Of a stretch of 64,000 nt of DNA, positions 1 through 10,904 are shown piece by piece. Under the pieces are notes generated by a model. That model saw nothing but the letters and a program-made list of their open reading frames with translations, was not told where the DNA came from and ran no database searches. Source of the DNA: Cercospora beticola. Its lineage: Eukaryota; Ascomycota; Dothideomycetes; Mycosphaerellales; Mycosphaerellaceae. Positions within the stretch are counted from its first letter, which is position 1. Each line of letters begins with the position of its first letter. Both the position numbers and the translations under genes were made by a program. The DNA lies in assembly GCF_033473495.1 (NCBI RefSeq), contig NC_088940.1, forward strand, positions 1,674,001-1,738,000. Direction: 5' to 3'.

Positions 1-1504
1 GACCGCAAAGTCAAAGACAACAGCTATGATATCCGCATCTCACGTTGTAGCTCCATCGTGGCGCTTTCACTTCAGGGTACACAGATCAAAAAGGTCAAGA
101 ACAGTGCCAGACGTGCAGAGCAGAGTCATGGCTGCGCATACGATCCATTCTCGCCTTGGCAGGTGCTCAATGTACAAGCTTTTCCAGACCTGAAGTCGAA
201 CGGAGATGTTCACGACGCGAGCAAGCACTACGTCAACGGTGTGGAAGCCTTCCTCGTCACCTTGTTGGGCGAATTTCGCGATGCATTGGTACGTTTCGAG
301 AAGCTCACTGAAGAAATTGTGCGCATCACCCGGCCGCCGGACGACTTCATGTTCGATTTAAAAGTCAGAGATCGGCTTCAATTTGAGGATGAGCAGTACA
401 CTTACACGCGGCGATATTTTTGGGCATATCAAACTCTCGGTACCATTATGGCCTCTATCAAGTCTATGGTCGATGCGTACGAAGACACTTTCACAGAGGA
501 TGTATGGCAAGGCAATCATAAGACCATCTGGCCAATTATGGACGAGACGAGCCCTCGCAATAAATACTACAGAATGAGAATGGACGCACTTCGCAAGAAG
601 TTCGAGCGCGAGATCGCGAATTTTATCAAACTGAGAAAGGAAGTATACGAACACCGAGAGGAAGTTGTGGGTCTCAGAGAAGAACTCTTCGTGGGCACTT
701 CCATACAGGAAAGCCGGAATTCTGTCAAAAATACGGAAATTACGATTCAGCGTACGTATAAAATATTGCTGAGCACTGTCTCGGTCCTGACTGACGTGTC
801 TTTTAGAGGGACACAACATCAAGCTGCTGACTGACGTGTCTTTTAGAGGGACACAACATCAAGCTGCTGACCCTGGTTTCCATCTTCTTCCTGCCCTTGA
901 CCTTCGTGACTTCTGTCTTCGGCATGACGAACATGCCGGAGGAGCGCCAGTACTGGGTAAGTCGGATCACTTCCAACTCGCGACATCCCACCTCCCGACA
1001 ACTTGTCCAGCACATCGAACTGCCTCACACTAACCACTTCTACAGCATTTCGGAATCGTTACAGCAACAGTCTGCATCCCTTTCTTCATCCTGATAGGCT
1101 CTCTCAACACAGTACGAGGCATGACATTCTGGCGCAAGAAGACGTCGAATGCTTTCAAACATGCCTTGAACTTCTTTGCGTGGATCAGTGGCCGCCCAAA
1201 AAACCACGCTGCTTGGGAGGCCAAGAAGGCAATTGAACGGAGAGATAGTCGCAGGTCGACGGATCCATCGGCAGATGAGCTCAAAGGTAGCCCTGCGGCC
1301 ATTCGTTTGCGCCGATGGTCGACAAATCAGAAAGCGGAGTTCGAGGAGAAGAAACTGGAGGAAGAAGAGTCGCGTGATGAACTCGGCGTTGGCGTGGCTG
1401 TTAGACGTCCAGCTGAAGCTTATACCAGAAGGTCGAGCATTGCAAGGCTGTGGACTGAAGAAAAAGCATTTGGGCGTGGATATGGCACTAAGGAGGAAGT
1501 CTAG
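1..1504 (+). CDS. CorA-like Mg2+ transporter, 5' truncated by window edge
   Basis: The reading frame is open from base 1, so the gene starts upstream; 439 residues are visible. Exons are 1-751, 847-956 and 1046-1504. After a long alpha-helical, charged soluble region come the two closely spaced C-terminal membrane helices of the CorA family. TM1 ends in FGMTNM, the fungal form of the GMN selectivity motif, encoded just before the second intron. TM2 (HFGIVTATVCIPFFILIGSL) opens exon 3. A basic/acidic cytoplasmic tail of about 125 residues follows. By family, this is a pentameric divalent-cation channel of the plasma membrane or an organelle. The first intron contains a perfect 40-bp tandem duplication (791-870) that gives it two acceptor sites. 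Only use of the second acceptor (846) keeps TM1 in frame. The call is firm; the transported ion is inferred from family. Confidence 0.85.
791..870 (+). repeat. Perfect 40-bp tandem duplication across an intron 3' splice site
   Basis: Bases 791-830 and 831-870 are identical. Each copy carries a CTGAC branch-like motif, a TTTTAG acceptor and the first bases of the next exon. Forty is not a multiple of three, so the copies are not interchangeable for the protein. Confidence 0.95.
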
Positions 1505-1798
1505 ATGACAACCACAGTGAACTATGTAGGAAAATGCGCTCCAAAGAACAAAAAAAGTCTTCTCAAAGCTTGACTAGACCCTGCGAGCGAAATCTCAATT
1601 CCTGCTCGTGACTGTCGCTTGGAAATTGAGTGCGCAAGAAGAGAGGTGATCGCGTATTGTTCGACAGAATTGGAACGAGTTTGGGATGCGGCTTCAGTTT
1701 TGAACTCTTTGGCCATGCTACGTGGAACTTATTCCAATTCGGTCACGACTCTGCAGTGCTTTGCTCAAGTTCTCGAATATATGGTGCCGCCACTCTTC

Positions 1799-3066
1799 TT
1801 AAAGAGGCAAGACGTCTGATAGACCCAAGACCTGCAGAGCACCCGATAAGCTACCATCGCTTATATTCAATGCTCTCACAGCCAACAGCTTTTCAACACC
1901 CAGTGCCTCCAGCTGGTCCGTCAACACTGGCCACGGGCTGGGACCAGAGTCGCCACCTTTGTCCCTGTTAGCAGTTCCAGGTCTTCCAGCGAAAACACTT
2001 TGACCAATAGCCGCAACCCATTGCCAAGGCTCTTTGTAGCCGTCCTTGATGCCAGCATCCCAGTATTCCCATCCTACCACCGATCCGAAGTTTTCGTAGT
2101 TGGCCTTCAAAGTTGCGATGGTCTTTTGATATGTGCTAACGCCGTACCAGCCACTTCCGCCATCGTTCGGGGAATCGAGTACGCCCATGACTACGCGATC
2201 TGCAGCCCAGCCATTTGCGATGATGGAGTTGTATCCGTTCGGTCGGCTCGCGTCACCCCAGCCATCTGAGACATCACAATCAGCGCCACGTACTTCCAAC
2301 ATCAAATTTTGAGGTTTATGCTTACTGTAAAATTGGCAATTGTACCAATTGACAAGTTTGCCATTGGGCCTGTCTGAAGCGTTGGCTTCTGCGTCAAGAG
2401 TCCTGTAGCTAAAGCCGCCGAGACCGATGGGGTTTGGCTGGAGTTCTGACGCCACTGGTGCCATTGTCAAGATGAAATCGGGTCCAAAGTCGGCATGTAG
2501 TCGGCGTAGTAGATTCAGTGGGCAGGTATACGGCACGCGCTCCTCGATGTCGAGGTCGAGCCCTTCGACATTGTGAAATTTGAGGGTATTACGAAGCGGT
2601 ACGTAGTACGAATCATCCTGCACATGGGATCAGTCGCTGTAGTGCACAGTGTCTTTAGCATACTGACAACTGCTCCATTGGCTCCACTGCAAAGTCGTGG
2701 ATATGAGCCTGGAGCGGCACCTCCAAGCATCATCATGACTTTCACTCCACGTTGTTGTAATTGTGCAGCTTCTTGCCAGACGGTATCCCAAACAGTGCTG
2801 TTCACGTTGTCATCGTTGAGGTTAATGTCTCCTGGTTCCTCATTGACATGCACAGCGCTCAGGTAGATGTGCGTGACATCTGTCTTCTGCTCGACAAGTG
2901 GCAGCAGAGAGAGCTTGTCGCCAGAGGTTGTTCTGAATGTCTGTACATATATGGCATTGCGAGGAGGTTTGTATGGGTCTGCTCTCTTCTCGATAGAAGA
3001 TGTATGGCCTGCTGGTACCGCGTTTGCTAGACCCAGAAGGACCGACCAAAAGAAAATGACACGCAT
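1799..3066 (-). CDS. Secreted GH18 endo-beta-N-acetylglucosaminidase/chitinase-like enzyme
   Basis: About 404 aa in two exons: 3066-2671 and 2617-1799. The chosen ATG (3066) gives a signal peptide (MRVIFFWSVLLGLANA) followed by an EKR Kex2-like site; a 30-codon upstream extension in frame would bury it. Exon 2 opens with the GH18 active-site strand VEGLDLDIEE, with the proton-donor Glu at about residue 157. The following DFGPDFILTMAPVA and NWYNCQFY segments resemble fungal Endo T-type ENGases, which cut the chitobiose core of N-glycans. The first acidic residue of the usual DxxDxDxE motif is Glu here. The intron donor is weak (GTTGTC, or GTCAGT 3 nt further in, which adds one Val). The gene is divergent from the ArfGAP gene. 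Family is firm; chitinase versus ENGase activity is inferred. Confidence 0.85.
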
Positions 3067-3811
3067 GATATGGGAATAGAAAGCAAGCAAGAGAGGAAAC
3101 GAGCGCGCACAGAACCCACAAAGACTGAACTTTGAGCTGTTGAAGCAGCTTAGCAATGTAGACCAGGCGGCTTCGCGAGCTTAAGTCTTTCAAGCGTACT
3201 GGCCAGCCATGAACGTTTTCCGAGTGCGGATCTGAGATGCCGTGGCGAGGAGATGATCATCTGGCTGCAGGAGTGGCTTGCGAATTATCTATACTTATCC
3301 TCTCAGCAACGGACCGGAAGAGGAAGTTTCACGGTTCACGTGGTGGGTGCGGCGTGATGGAAAGGTCAAGATATCGGCACGGAGATGTAGATCTTCTTCA
3401 GAAGTAGGTACGGTACGAGGAGGTGGCCCAACGTCGCTAACGCCATTGACGGTGAAGATCGGAGGATCCGGTGGTAAGGTGGTATCGCTTGGTAGCCACA
3501 CGCTTCGAGTGCAGTGGACATGTCGGCACTGTTGGTATATGAAGTGCTCTGCATACGGATGCAATCTAGAACATTTCGCTGTGTTGTTGTCGTGAAGTGC
3601 AGTCGCGATCTAGACGTGCCTCAGGAGGGGGGCTTGAACCGCGGAGTGGGCCCGAATCGCTTGGCAGCACGAGACAGGGTGGAATGTTGACAGGCGGGAT
3701 CGCTGATAGCCACGACAACACCTTGCTACAACGCAGCATTCATATTCCCTTCCGCCCTTGGTCGCTTCTTGACGACGTGTTCTACATGCTGATCGCGCCG
3801 ACGCCGCCAAC
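3067..3811. other. Shared divergent upstream region (GH18 / ArfGAP)
   Basis: About 745 bp between two divergent starts. It holds only short unconvincing frames on both strands, so I read it as a promoter region. No TATA box or repeat stood out. Confidence 0.5.
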
Positions 3812-5054
3812 ATGAGTAAATTGTGGGAGGTCGATCCGGAGACCAAGAGCAAGCTGCTCACCATCTCCAAGACCAACGAGAACAACAGATGCGTTGACTG
3901 CGGCGCCCCCAGTCCACAATGGGTACACGCTACCTGCACTCAGTCGACGTGATTGCTGTATTGACTTCGGCTAGGCGTCTCCCAAGTTCGGCATTTTCTT
4001 TTGCCTCGCGTGCAGCGGGATACATCGATCCTTGGGCGTGCACATCTCGTTCGTCCGTTCGGTAACCATGGACTCGTTCAAGACGGGCGAGGTCAAGCGC
4101 ATGGAACTTGGGGGCAACAAGCCATGGAAAGACTTCTTCGACGCACACAGCAGCAACACAATGATCGGCCGAGAATTCGACAGTTGTACCATCTCTGAAC
4201 GATACGACAGCGAGGCGGGCGAGGAATGGAAAGAGAGGTTGACAGCAAAGGTGGAGGGCACCGAATATGTTCCGGGATCGCCGAAGCCGAGGACTGCACC
4301 AAAGAAGGCGACTGTAGAAAGCGCATCAGAAACGCCTGCTGGATCAGGCAGAAATACACCGCTGGCGGGAGCGAGGGGCACACCGCAGCGGACATCTACA
4401 CCATCGCAAAAGGCACAAAACGAAGCATACTTTGCGAGAATGGGCGAAGCAAATGCGAGCAGACCGGAGGGAGTAGCGCCTAGCCAGGGCGGCAAATACG
4501 CTGGATTCGGCTCCTCACCAATGCCCACCAACGACAGCTCACAAGGCGGAGTGCCTGGGGTAGACGATTTCCAAAAGGACCCCATTGCAGCTCTCACGAA
4601 AGGTTTCGGCTGGCTGTCAAGTACTGTCACCAAACAAGCTGCCACAATCAACTCCACATACGTTCAGCCAGGCATGAAGAATTTCCAGCAAAGCGATATT
4701 GCAGCGCAAATCCGACAGACTGGAATGAATCTTGGAAACACGGTCCAGCAAGGGACCAAGGGTCTGGGCGATCAGTTCAATAAGTTCGTGGACCCTGATC
4801 ACAAACCACAAGGAGGCAGCAAACATGAAAAGGAAGACTTTTGGGAGAGCTTTGGGCAGGCGCCTGCTGGCCCGCCGAAGGAGAACCAGGACTTCTGGGA
4901 TGAGTTTGCTGCGGCAGGCGAGACTACGAATACACAAAAAGCCAAACCCAGTGGCTTGGGAACGAGTGCAATGAAGGGCGGCTCGAGTGCGAGCAGCTCG
5001 GGCGGTGCGGCTTCCAGCAAAAAGGACGATGACGGATGGGGCAAGGATTGGTAG
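3812..5054 (+). CDS. GCS1: ADP-ribosylation factor GTPase-activating protein (ArfGAP, Gcs1 type)
   Basis: 396 aa; exons 3812-3922 and 3975-5054, with a 52-nt phase-0 intron. The N-terminal ArfGAP zinc finger is complete after splicing: C27-x2-C30-x16-C47-x2-C50, followed by GIHRSLG with the catalytic arginine R55, then HISFVRSVTMD. Start MSKLWEVDPETK matches Gcs1-type openings. The C-terminal two thirds is Ser/Gly/Pro-rich and probably disordered. It contains a DDFQKDPIAALTKGFGWLSSTV helix, an ALPS-like membrane-curvature segment as in Gcs1/ArfGAP1, and the DFWESFG and DFWDEF repeats near the C terminus. It should activate GTP hydrolysis on Arf1 in Golgi/endosomal COPI traffic. Confidence 0.93.
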
Positions 5055-6180
5055 ATGCCGGTGTTGAATAAGCGTGGAGTCCGGCGTTAGCATCTGTGCC
5101 GGATCGGTAGGAGGTATGTTGCATGGCATACTTGAGAACATAACGCTTTCACAGGAAGTGAAAGTGCCGTCTGCTTCCTGATGTCGTCTCCACACAGCAT
5201 ATGCAGTCTGACTGTGTGCCGGCGCGACGGCCTTTGCACATTCCGGCCTCGCCGCACATTGAACGGAGATTTTAGTGGTCGCTGTTTCATGGCGACGGTC
5301 CAGCCACGCAGTCTACGAAAACAGGCTTGGCGTGATAAGACGTGTGCTGTGGGTTATTGGAGCCGAAGTATCGCACCGTCAAACGCCCAAACAGGTAAGA
5401 TGGAAGACTCCGCCACATTGGATCTGGACACGGTCGTTGTGAGAGCGAGCGGACACCCTTGGACAATGTGTCTTGGCGAGGTGCCATCAGCGGGCGCGAC
5501 AGTCGAGGTCGTTGATGATGAGGATGACGAGAATGACTAAGAGATCTAGTTTGGTGCCAAGCAAGCGCGCAGTGGCTCGTTGGGTTAATGCATGCTTCCC
5601 GCGTCGACCGGGGATGCTCTGTCATCACACACCTGTAACCTGGCCCACACCTCACGCTCTGTGAACTGCCACGCGACGTCGCAGCGACGGGGAGACTCCT
5701 CGTCGACACTGATCCCGGCGGTGATCGCGAACCAGCGATCCAGACTGTGCTCCGCGCCTGCATCATCTCCAGCGCGTCGGCATTTCGTGCCATCCATGCC
5801 CTTTGTGCCCCCGCCGCCAGCAACCTTATTAAGTTCAGAGCGATGCTCTTGGAGCCCTCCGCCCACTGCGCAGCATTTCCCAACACCGCCACACGCAGAG
5901 CTGCCTGCACAGGTCCCGAACGTCACCAGCCGCAGTCCGCCCCGAGTCATTCGGGCATCGAACGCGACGTGCCAAATCACCGCTGCCAAACCTCGACGCC
6001 ACCATGAACCTGCCTGAACTCTGTCCCAGGACCTGAATATTGACATCTGAATAGAGAAGCGAGCACTACGCGGCTGCAACCTTTCAGCAGTACTTGTACA
6101 TCCGCAGCGAGAGTCCGCTCGGCGGATGTCCTGCTTCGACTGCAACCAGACCTCCTCAAACCCATCAAGACTCAGCGACA
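5055..6180. other. Intergenic region without a supported gene
   Basis: Contains ATG-started and antisense frames of 100-230 codons (for example 5181-5540 on + and 5287-5910 on -), but with low-complexity, shadow-like composition and no recognisable motif. The 3' part is C-rich/pyrimidine-rich leader for the next gene. Confidence 0.4.
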
Positions 6181-6906
6181 ATGGCCGACCACTACCTCGA
6201 CGCCAAATCTTTCGACATGTTCGTGCAGTCTGAGTCTGGGTCCAGCACAGCAGGAAGCAGTAAAGCAAATACCAACACCAGTCACAGCACAGCTCCCACC
6301 CCGGCCTCCCTATCTTCGCCGGCTCCCTCCAGCCTGTCCTTTAAAGAAGACCCGGACGCCATCATCCCAGAAGAAGACGTGAAGCCTTCTTTGACTTCTC
6401 TCGACAGTCTTTTGCAGTCCAAAGCACCTCCGGACCTGTCTGAAGTCGCCTCCAAGGCCAAACCCTCAGTACAGGCTATTGTCACTCTCCTCGAAGATAT
6501 TGTGCGCACATTCATCGACCTCATCAACGACCGTATGCTCACGCCCGACCACCCTGTGACTGCATCTTTCGACCCGAAGTTCTCTGCGAATACTCCGCCG
6601 CCTTGGCCTCAGGGCACCGAGGACTTGCCCGCCTACCTCAAACGACTCATTTCACTGGCAGCAGAAACGGAGTACAGAATGGTGGTCCAAGGACTGGACA
6701 CCCACGTCTACAAGAATGGCCACGCCGGCGTCTTTGTCACGAGCGACGTGATTGGAGTGCCGCCCGGCGTGGTCAGACACGTCGTTGCCATCTTTCGATT
6801 CAGGAAACGGGATGGCGCGTGGAGATGCTTCACAGTGGAAGAAGTAATTGGCATCCAAAATACAAGTGATGGAGATCCGATCGGTGGCTTTGCCGGACCT
6901 TTTTGA
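6181..6906 (+). CDS. Conserved-looking protein of unknown function, 241 aa
   Basis: Single exon beginning MADHYLDAKSFDMFV at the ATG after a pyrimidine-rich leader; an in-frame ATG at 6094 would add an unlikely tail. Residues ~18-75 are Ser/Thr/Ala/Pro-rich and probably disordered. Residues ~80-235 look folded: helices around VTLLEDIVRTFIDLINDRM, then YRMVVQGLDTHVYKNGHAGVFV and a strand-rich end VRHVVAIFRFRKRDGAWRCFTVEEVIGIQN. The helix-then-sheet pattern ending in a Trp-containing strand loosely recalls NTF2/SnoaL-like folds, but I recognise no family and give no function. No membrane segment or signal peptide is seen. Confidence 0.65.
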   Translation: MADHYLDAKSFDMFVQSESGSSTAGSSKANTNTSHSTAPTPASLSSPAPSSLSFKEDPDAIIPEEDVKPSLTSLDSLLQSKAPPDLSEVASKAKPSVQAIVTLLEDIVRTFIDLINDRMLTPDHPVTASFDPKFSANTPPPWPQGTEDLPAYLKRLISLAAETEYRMVVQGLDTHVYKNGHAGVFVTSDVIGVPPGVVRHVVAIFRFRKRDGAWRCFTVEEVIGIQNTSDGDPIGGFAGPF

Positions 6907-8351
6907 AGCTGAAACGTGATGAGATGACCACTTCCCAACAATTGAGGAACCCAGCGAAACCGCAAAACATGGTATCAACGGCACGAAATGGACGAGATGA
7001 TGTCTATCTTTCTACACGCCGAAAAATCCAGGCCATTCCCTCAGAAAGACGACGAACCGCGACCATCTGCCTGGACTTGTGCTCATCTCCGCAAAACTGG
7101 ATGCGATGCGCATAGCTGTGCGATTCCAACTCATCACGGCACAAGTTATTACGGAGTAATGATGCTACGATATGGCACGAACACCGATCAGTTTAAGACA
7201 GGCAACCCGGACATGTTGCTACCAGGACCGGGGTCCCAGGCTTTCCAGCTCCGCATGCATGACGAAACACAAATGCCGCGCGCCAAAAGTGCTCGCTCGC
7301 CGTCGCGATGCCTCCAGATTTAGCACATACAACACATCACTTCGGTACTTGCCACTCGAAAATCCGGCCAGAACGAACGCGAAAGTTTGTTTGCAACGGT
7401 CGTCACTCTGGTGTTGGCCTCGTTTACGAAAGGAGCAAGGTGACCAACAGCCCGCTCCCACCTGCTCATGAGACAGGTGTGCTGTTATTGGCCTGGCGCC
7501 GAAGTTTGTTCTATTCGGGCCGGGAAGCAGACAAGCATGCGACTCGAAGTTGATTGTGATGCCATTGGGAATGGAACATGAGAACGCTCAAGGGGCGCGA
7601 GTATCATGATCATCAATCGAGTTGGGAGTGCTTTGCCAGGATCTAGCATGACTCAACGTGTCAGCTCATCCCTTACAGCGCAAAAGCGATAGGGTCTCAT
7701 ATGCCGGTCACCAAGCGGAGAGGGAGACTGTCACCCAGGAGACTTTTTTGCCTAAATGCGGACTTGTGCGGAGCACAGCTCTAGCAGTCGCTGTTGGATG
7801 CGGAAAACAATGTGAAAGGTGCATGTTATGGCTGTGTCAAGCACAGCTGAGAGCGCGATACACGCAGGAGAAGAGATAGTGCCCATCAGCAAGTCACAGA
7901 GGATGTCATGCAGCTGCTGTCTGGCGCCGCCAAATATGGGCAAACGAATGACCAGATGGATCTTGATCTCCGGGGCGCCAGAACCGCATTCGTATTTCCG
8001 CGGCTGGATCAGCCATATGAAAAAGACAGGATAGGGATTAGATCAGAAGCGCATCTTGGCCCGGTTGATTCAGGGCACGATCTGCCCAGACGTCATCCTG
8101 GCACTTTTCTCGCGATGCAGACCTATCGCAAAATGTCGCGAGAAATGCTAGGCTGAGGGCAGCATAATGCTGAGGCTCAGGACCGCATGGCGCCACATTG
8201 CCGCTACCAATTGCGGCTTCGACTTCGGCAGCGTGGACTACTTCCTTCCTGAGGCTCGACATGTATGAGCGATACCTCAAATCTATCACGATCTAGACAT
8301 TCTGATATCCTCCTCATTGCCTCATTTTCTGCGTGGTGTCGTGCCTCCACT
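6907..8351. other. Long convergent intergenic region, nothing recognised
   Basis: 1.4 kb between the 3' ends of two convergent genes, longer than other convergent gaps here (98-480 bp). Only short frames with no family resemblance; no tRNA B-box, repeat or transposon remnant was seen. Confidence 0.4.
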
Positions 8352-9089
8352 TTACAGATCATGCCTCCTCGTCCACTTCTCCAACACCGCTTCCGGCGCA
8401 TCTCTGACCAAGATATGCACATGATCCACACCCCTCACACTCTGCAAACTAACCCAATTCTTAAACCACAATACCCTCTCCTTCGCATCCTCTCTCGATT
8501 GCCGCGCATCTGTCAACTCCGCAACAAAATACCTCTCCACAAACTCTTCTATAACTTTCCGACTCGCTTCTGTGACATCTCCTCTTTCTTGATCCGTTGC
8601 AATAGGGGTCTTGCTCCACACGAGAAGATGTGTGATGCCAGGTTCGAAGCCGTAGGGCCAGTCGTTGAGGAGGACGACGTAGTCTCGTGGGTCGGAGAAG
8701 GGGATTGGGGAGTGATGGGAGAAAGTTGGAGGGGTGGTGGTGAGGGGTTTCCAGTGGAGGCGTTCCTGGATTACGTAGGATGTTATGCTGCCGTAGGTGC
8801 GTTTGATGTTGTGGGACCAGGCGAGGTAGCGGCGGAGGTCGGAGGGGAGACGTTTGAGCTGTTCGAGGGTGTTGGTTTCTGTGGGGTGAGATGAGTTAGG
8901 TGGTTGTTGGAACTCGAGGGTTGGACGGGAATTGGTGATACCTATGATGTGCTTGAGGTCTTCCCAGGTGGTTCGGTGGTAGTCCTCATCTTTTGTTGCG
9001 AGAATCTCGCGATCTATGGCAGTCAGAGGGAATGGCGGATCATTGAGGTCAATGTCGTCTGCTGAGAGCTCTTGTGAGGGTTCGCCCAT
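8352..9089 (-). CDS. N-acetylglucosamine-induced protein 1-like (DUF3605)
   Basis: 245 aa, single exon, ATG at 9089. The DUF3605/NGI1 pattern is visible: PLTAIDREILATKDEDYHRTTW near the N terminus, YVIQERLHWKPL in the middle, then FSDPRDYVVLLNDWPYGFEPGITHLLVWSK, and a C-terminal FVERYFVAELT...RVLWFKNWVSLQSVRGVDHVHILVRD. The HVHILV segment is the typical end of the domain. Founders of the family are induced by N-acetylglucosamine in Candida; the biochemical activity is unknown. No signal peptide or membrane helix, so probably cytosolic. Divergent from the b5 reductase gene, 822 bp away. Confidence 0.85.
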   Translation of the reverse strand: MGEPSQELSADDIDLNDPPFPLTAIDREILATKDEDYHRTTWEDLKHIIGITNSRPTLEFQQPPNSSHPTETNTLEQLKRLPSDLRRYLAWSHNIKRTYGSITSYVIQERLHWKPLTTTPPTFSHHSPIPFSDPRDYVVLLNDWPYGFEPGITHLLVWSKTPIATDQERGDVTEASRKVIEEFVERYFVAELTDARQSREDAKERVLWFKNWVSLQSVRGVDHVHILVRDAPEAVLEKWTRRHDL

Positions 9090-9911
9090 TATGGTGGTGT
9101 GTATGCCGATATCTCGTGATGCTAGTCCTACCTCTTCGAAGTCAATGGCATAGTGCAGGATCGACTCGGACGTTGAGACCCGCCAATGTAACTGTTACAT
9201 GCGAACTAGGGAGCGACTGCAGGCGACTGTATACCTGTTGAAGACACGCATCTGATGTGTAGGAACCATCTCACAGACCTCACATGATCTTGTTCTCACG
9301 AACATGTGCTGTGAAAGTAATGCATAGGGTCGTCTGAGGCTACCTATGCGAGGTGGGAGGTGATGGTCCCGCTGCTTCCGCCAAGCCAGGACTATTCATA
9401 CGTAGCTCCGCGATAGGACCGCCTATGTGTCGTCGACGGAGACATTGAGATACGTCTTCGCACTGGAATTTGAAGATCCTGTCACGACCAGAATTTGGAT
9501 GCTCTATCTCGCCCCTCTCTGCTGGCAAGACTATCGCTGGATTTGGTGGGCATTCTCACAAACCCATTTCCAGGGCAGCACGATCGTGTCCAGCTCACTC
9601 CTGTCTCTTTTGGTGACCCTTTCGGAGTGCATCCGCGAAGGTGGTGAAGATGTGGTGGAATGAAGTCGAGTGAAGACGGAATTGATGCCTCTTCTTGTGT
9701 AGACCTTCCGCCCACATCGGACAGCGGAGTTTCCGCAGACCCTGGGTGCATGTGAATCCCGGTCGCTCTGCCGGCCTCGGCGGCGCCAAAAAGTGAGCTC
9801 TCCCAGACCATCAGCGGGGCGACTTCTTCAACATTTCTGGAGAAGTGACACCAAACGTCAGAACCGACACCAACAATCGCAACAACGCCCAGCGGTCGTG
9901 GGAGCTTCGCA
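9090..9911. other. Divergent upstream region (NGI1-like / b5 reductase)
   Basis: Shared 822-bp upstream region. Antisense frames here (for example 9482-9946 on -) have no motif and overlap the start of the reductase gene. I saw no clear TATA box. Confidence 0.4.
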
Positions 9912-10904
9912 ATGGCAGACAATCCTCTGGTGCAGTATGCGCCCATCTTGGTCGCAGCATTGGCCCTGCTCGGCGGTCTCTTCGTTTTCTTGACTCGTAC
10001 GTTTCCGGAAATAACCAGTATTGGAACATTCAGCTTATCGGCATAACACAGAAGAGAAGAAGCCCAAGTACAAGAAGGTGCTTGACCCTACCAAGTTCCA
10101 AGAGTTTCCCATCTCGAAAAAGACTCAGATCTCGCACAACACCGCCATTTACCGCTTCAAGCTGCCTACCGAAGACAGCATTCTCGGCCTGCCCATTGGC
10201 CAGCACATTTCCCTCGCCGCTACCCTCGATGTCACCGATCCCAAGACTGGCAATGTCGAGCGCAAGGAAGTCGTTCGATCGTACACTCCCATCTCCAGCG
10301 ATGAACAACCCGGCTACACCGATCTTCTCATCAAGAGTTATCCACAGGGCAACATCTCGAGACACATTGCAACGCTGAGCGTGGGCGACACCATGAAGAT
10401 CAAGGGACCCAAGGGGGCTTTCGTCTACACACCAAACATGTGCCGCCGCATTGGAATGATTGCTGGCGGTAGCGGAATTACTCCAATGCTTCAGATCGCC
10501 GAGGCCATCAAGCGCGGAAGGAAGAACGGAGACAAGACGATTGTCGATCTCATCTTTGCCAACGTGAACGAGCTGGACATTCTTCTCCGCGATGATCTTG
10601 AGGCTCTGTCCAAGCAGGAAGGTTTCAATGTCTATTACGTGCTGAACAACCCACCTGAAAAGTGGACTGGTGGAGTTGGTTTTGTCACTGCTGAGATCAT
10701 CAAGGTATGCACGTTTGCTGCACGCAACTTGGGAGTCATGCTAACAGTTCTCAGGAACGTCTTCCAGCTCCAGCCAAGGACATCAAGATTCTGATCTGCG
10801 GTCCTCCACCTATGGTCTCCGCCATCAAGAAGGCAACCGAGTCGATGGGCTACGACAAGGCACGACCAGTCAGCAAGCTCGAGGACCAAGTCTTTGCCTT
10901 CTAG
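9912..10904 (+). CDS. CBR1: NADH-cytochrome b5 reductase
   Basis: 295 aa in three exons: 9912-9996, 10052-10704 and 10755-10904. An N-terminal hydrophobic anchor ([20 protein letters not shown]) is encoded by exon 1. The reductase body starts at [12 protein letters not shown]. The FAD-binding RSYTPIS motif is present, followed by KGPKGAF, then the NADH-binding [14 protein letters not shown] and the C-terminal [10 protein letters not shown]. Length and layout match fungal Cbr1, which passes electrons from NADH to cytochrome b5 for fatty-acid desaturation, sterol synthesis and diphthamide synthesis at the ER or outer mitochondrial membrane. Splicing intron 2 restores the family-typical [27 protein letters not shown]. 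Confidence 0.94.

Noticed and set aside
791..870. CorA-like gene as a frameshifted pseudogene
   Set aside because: The duplication is removed as part of the intron when the second acceptor is used, which restores the full TM1.
1799..3066. GH18 gene as two genes or a frameshift
   Set aside because: A short intron with a TGTGCAG acceptor joins the two frames exactly at the catalytic strand.
5181..5910. Frames of 119 codons (+) and 207 codons (-) between the ArfGAP and the 241-aa gene
   Set aside because: They overlap each other on opposite strands, have low-complexity translations and no motif or intron support.
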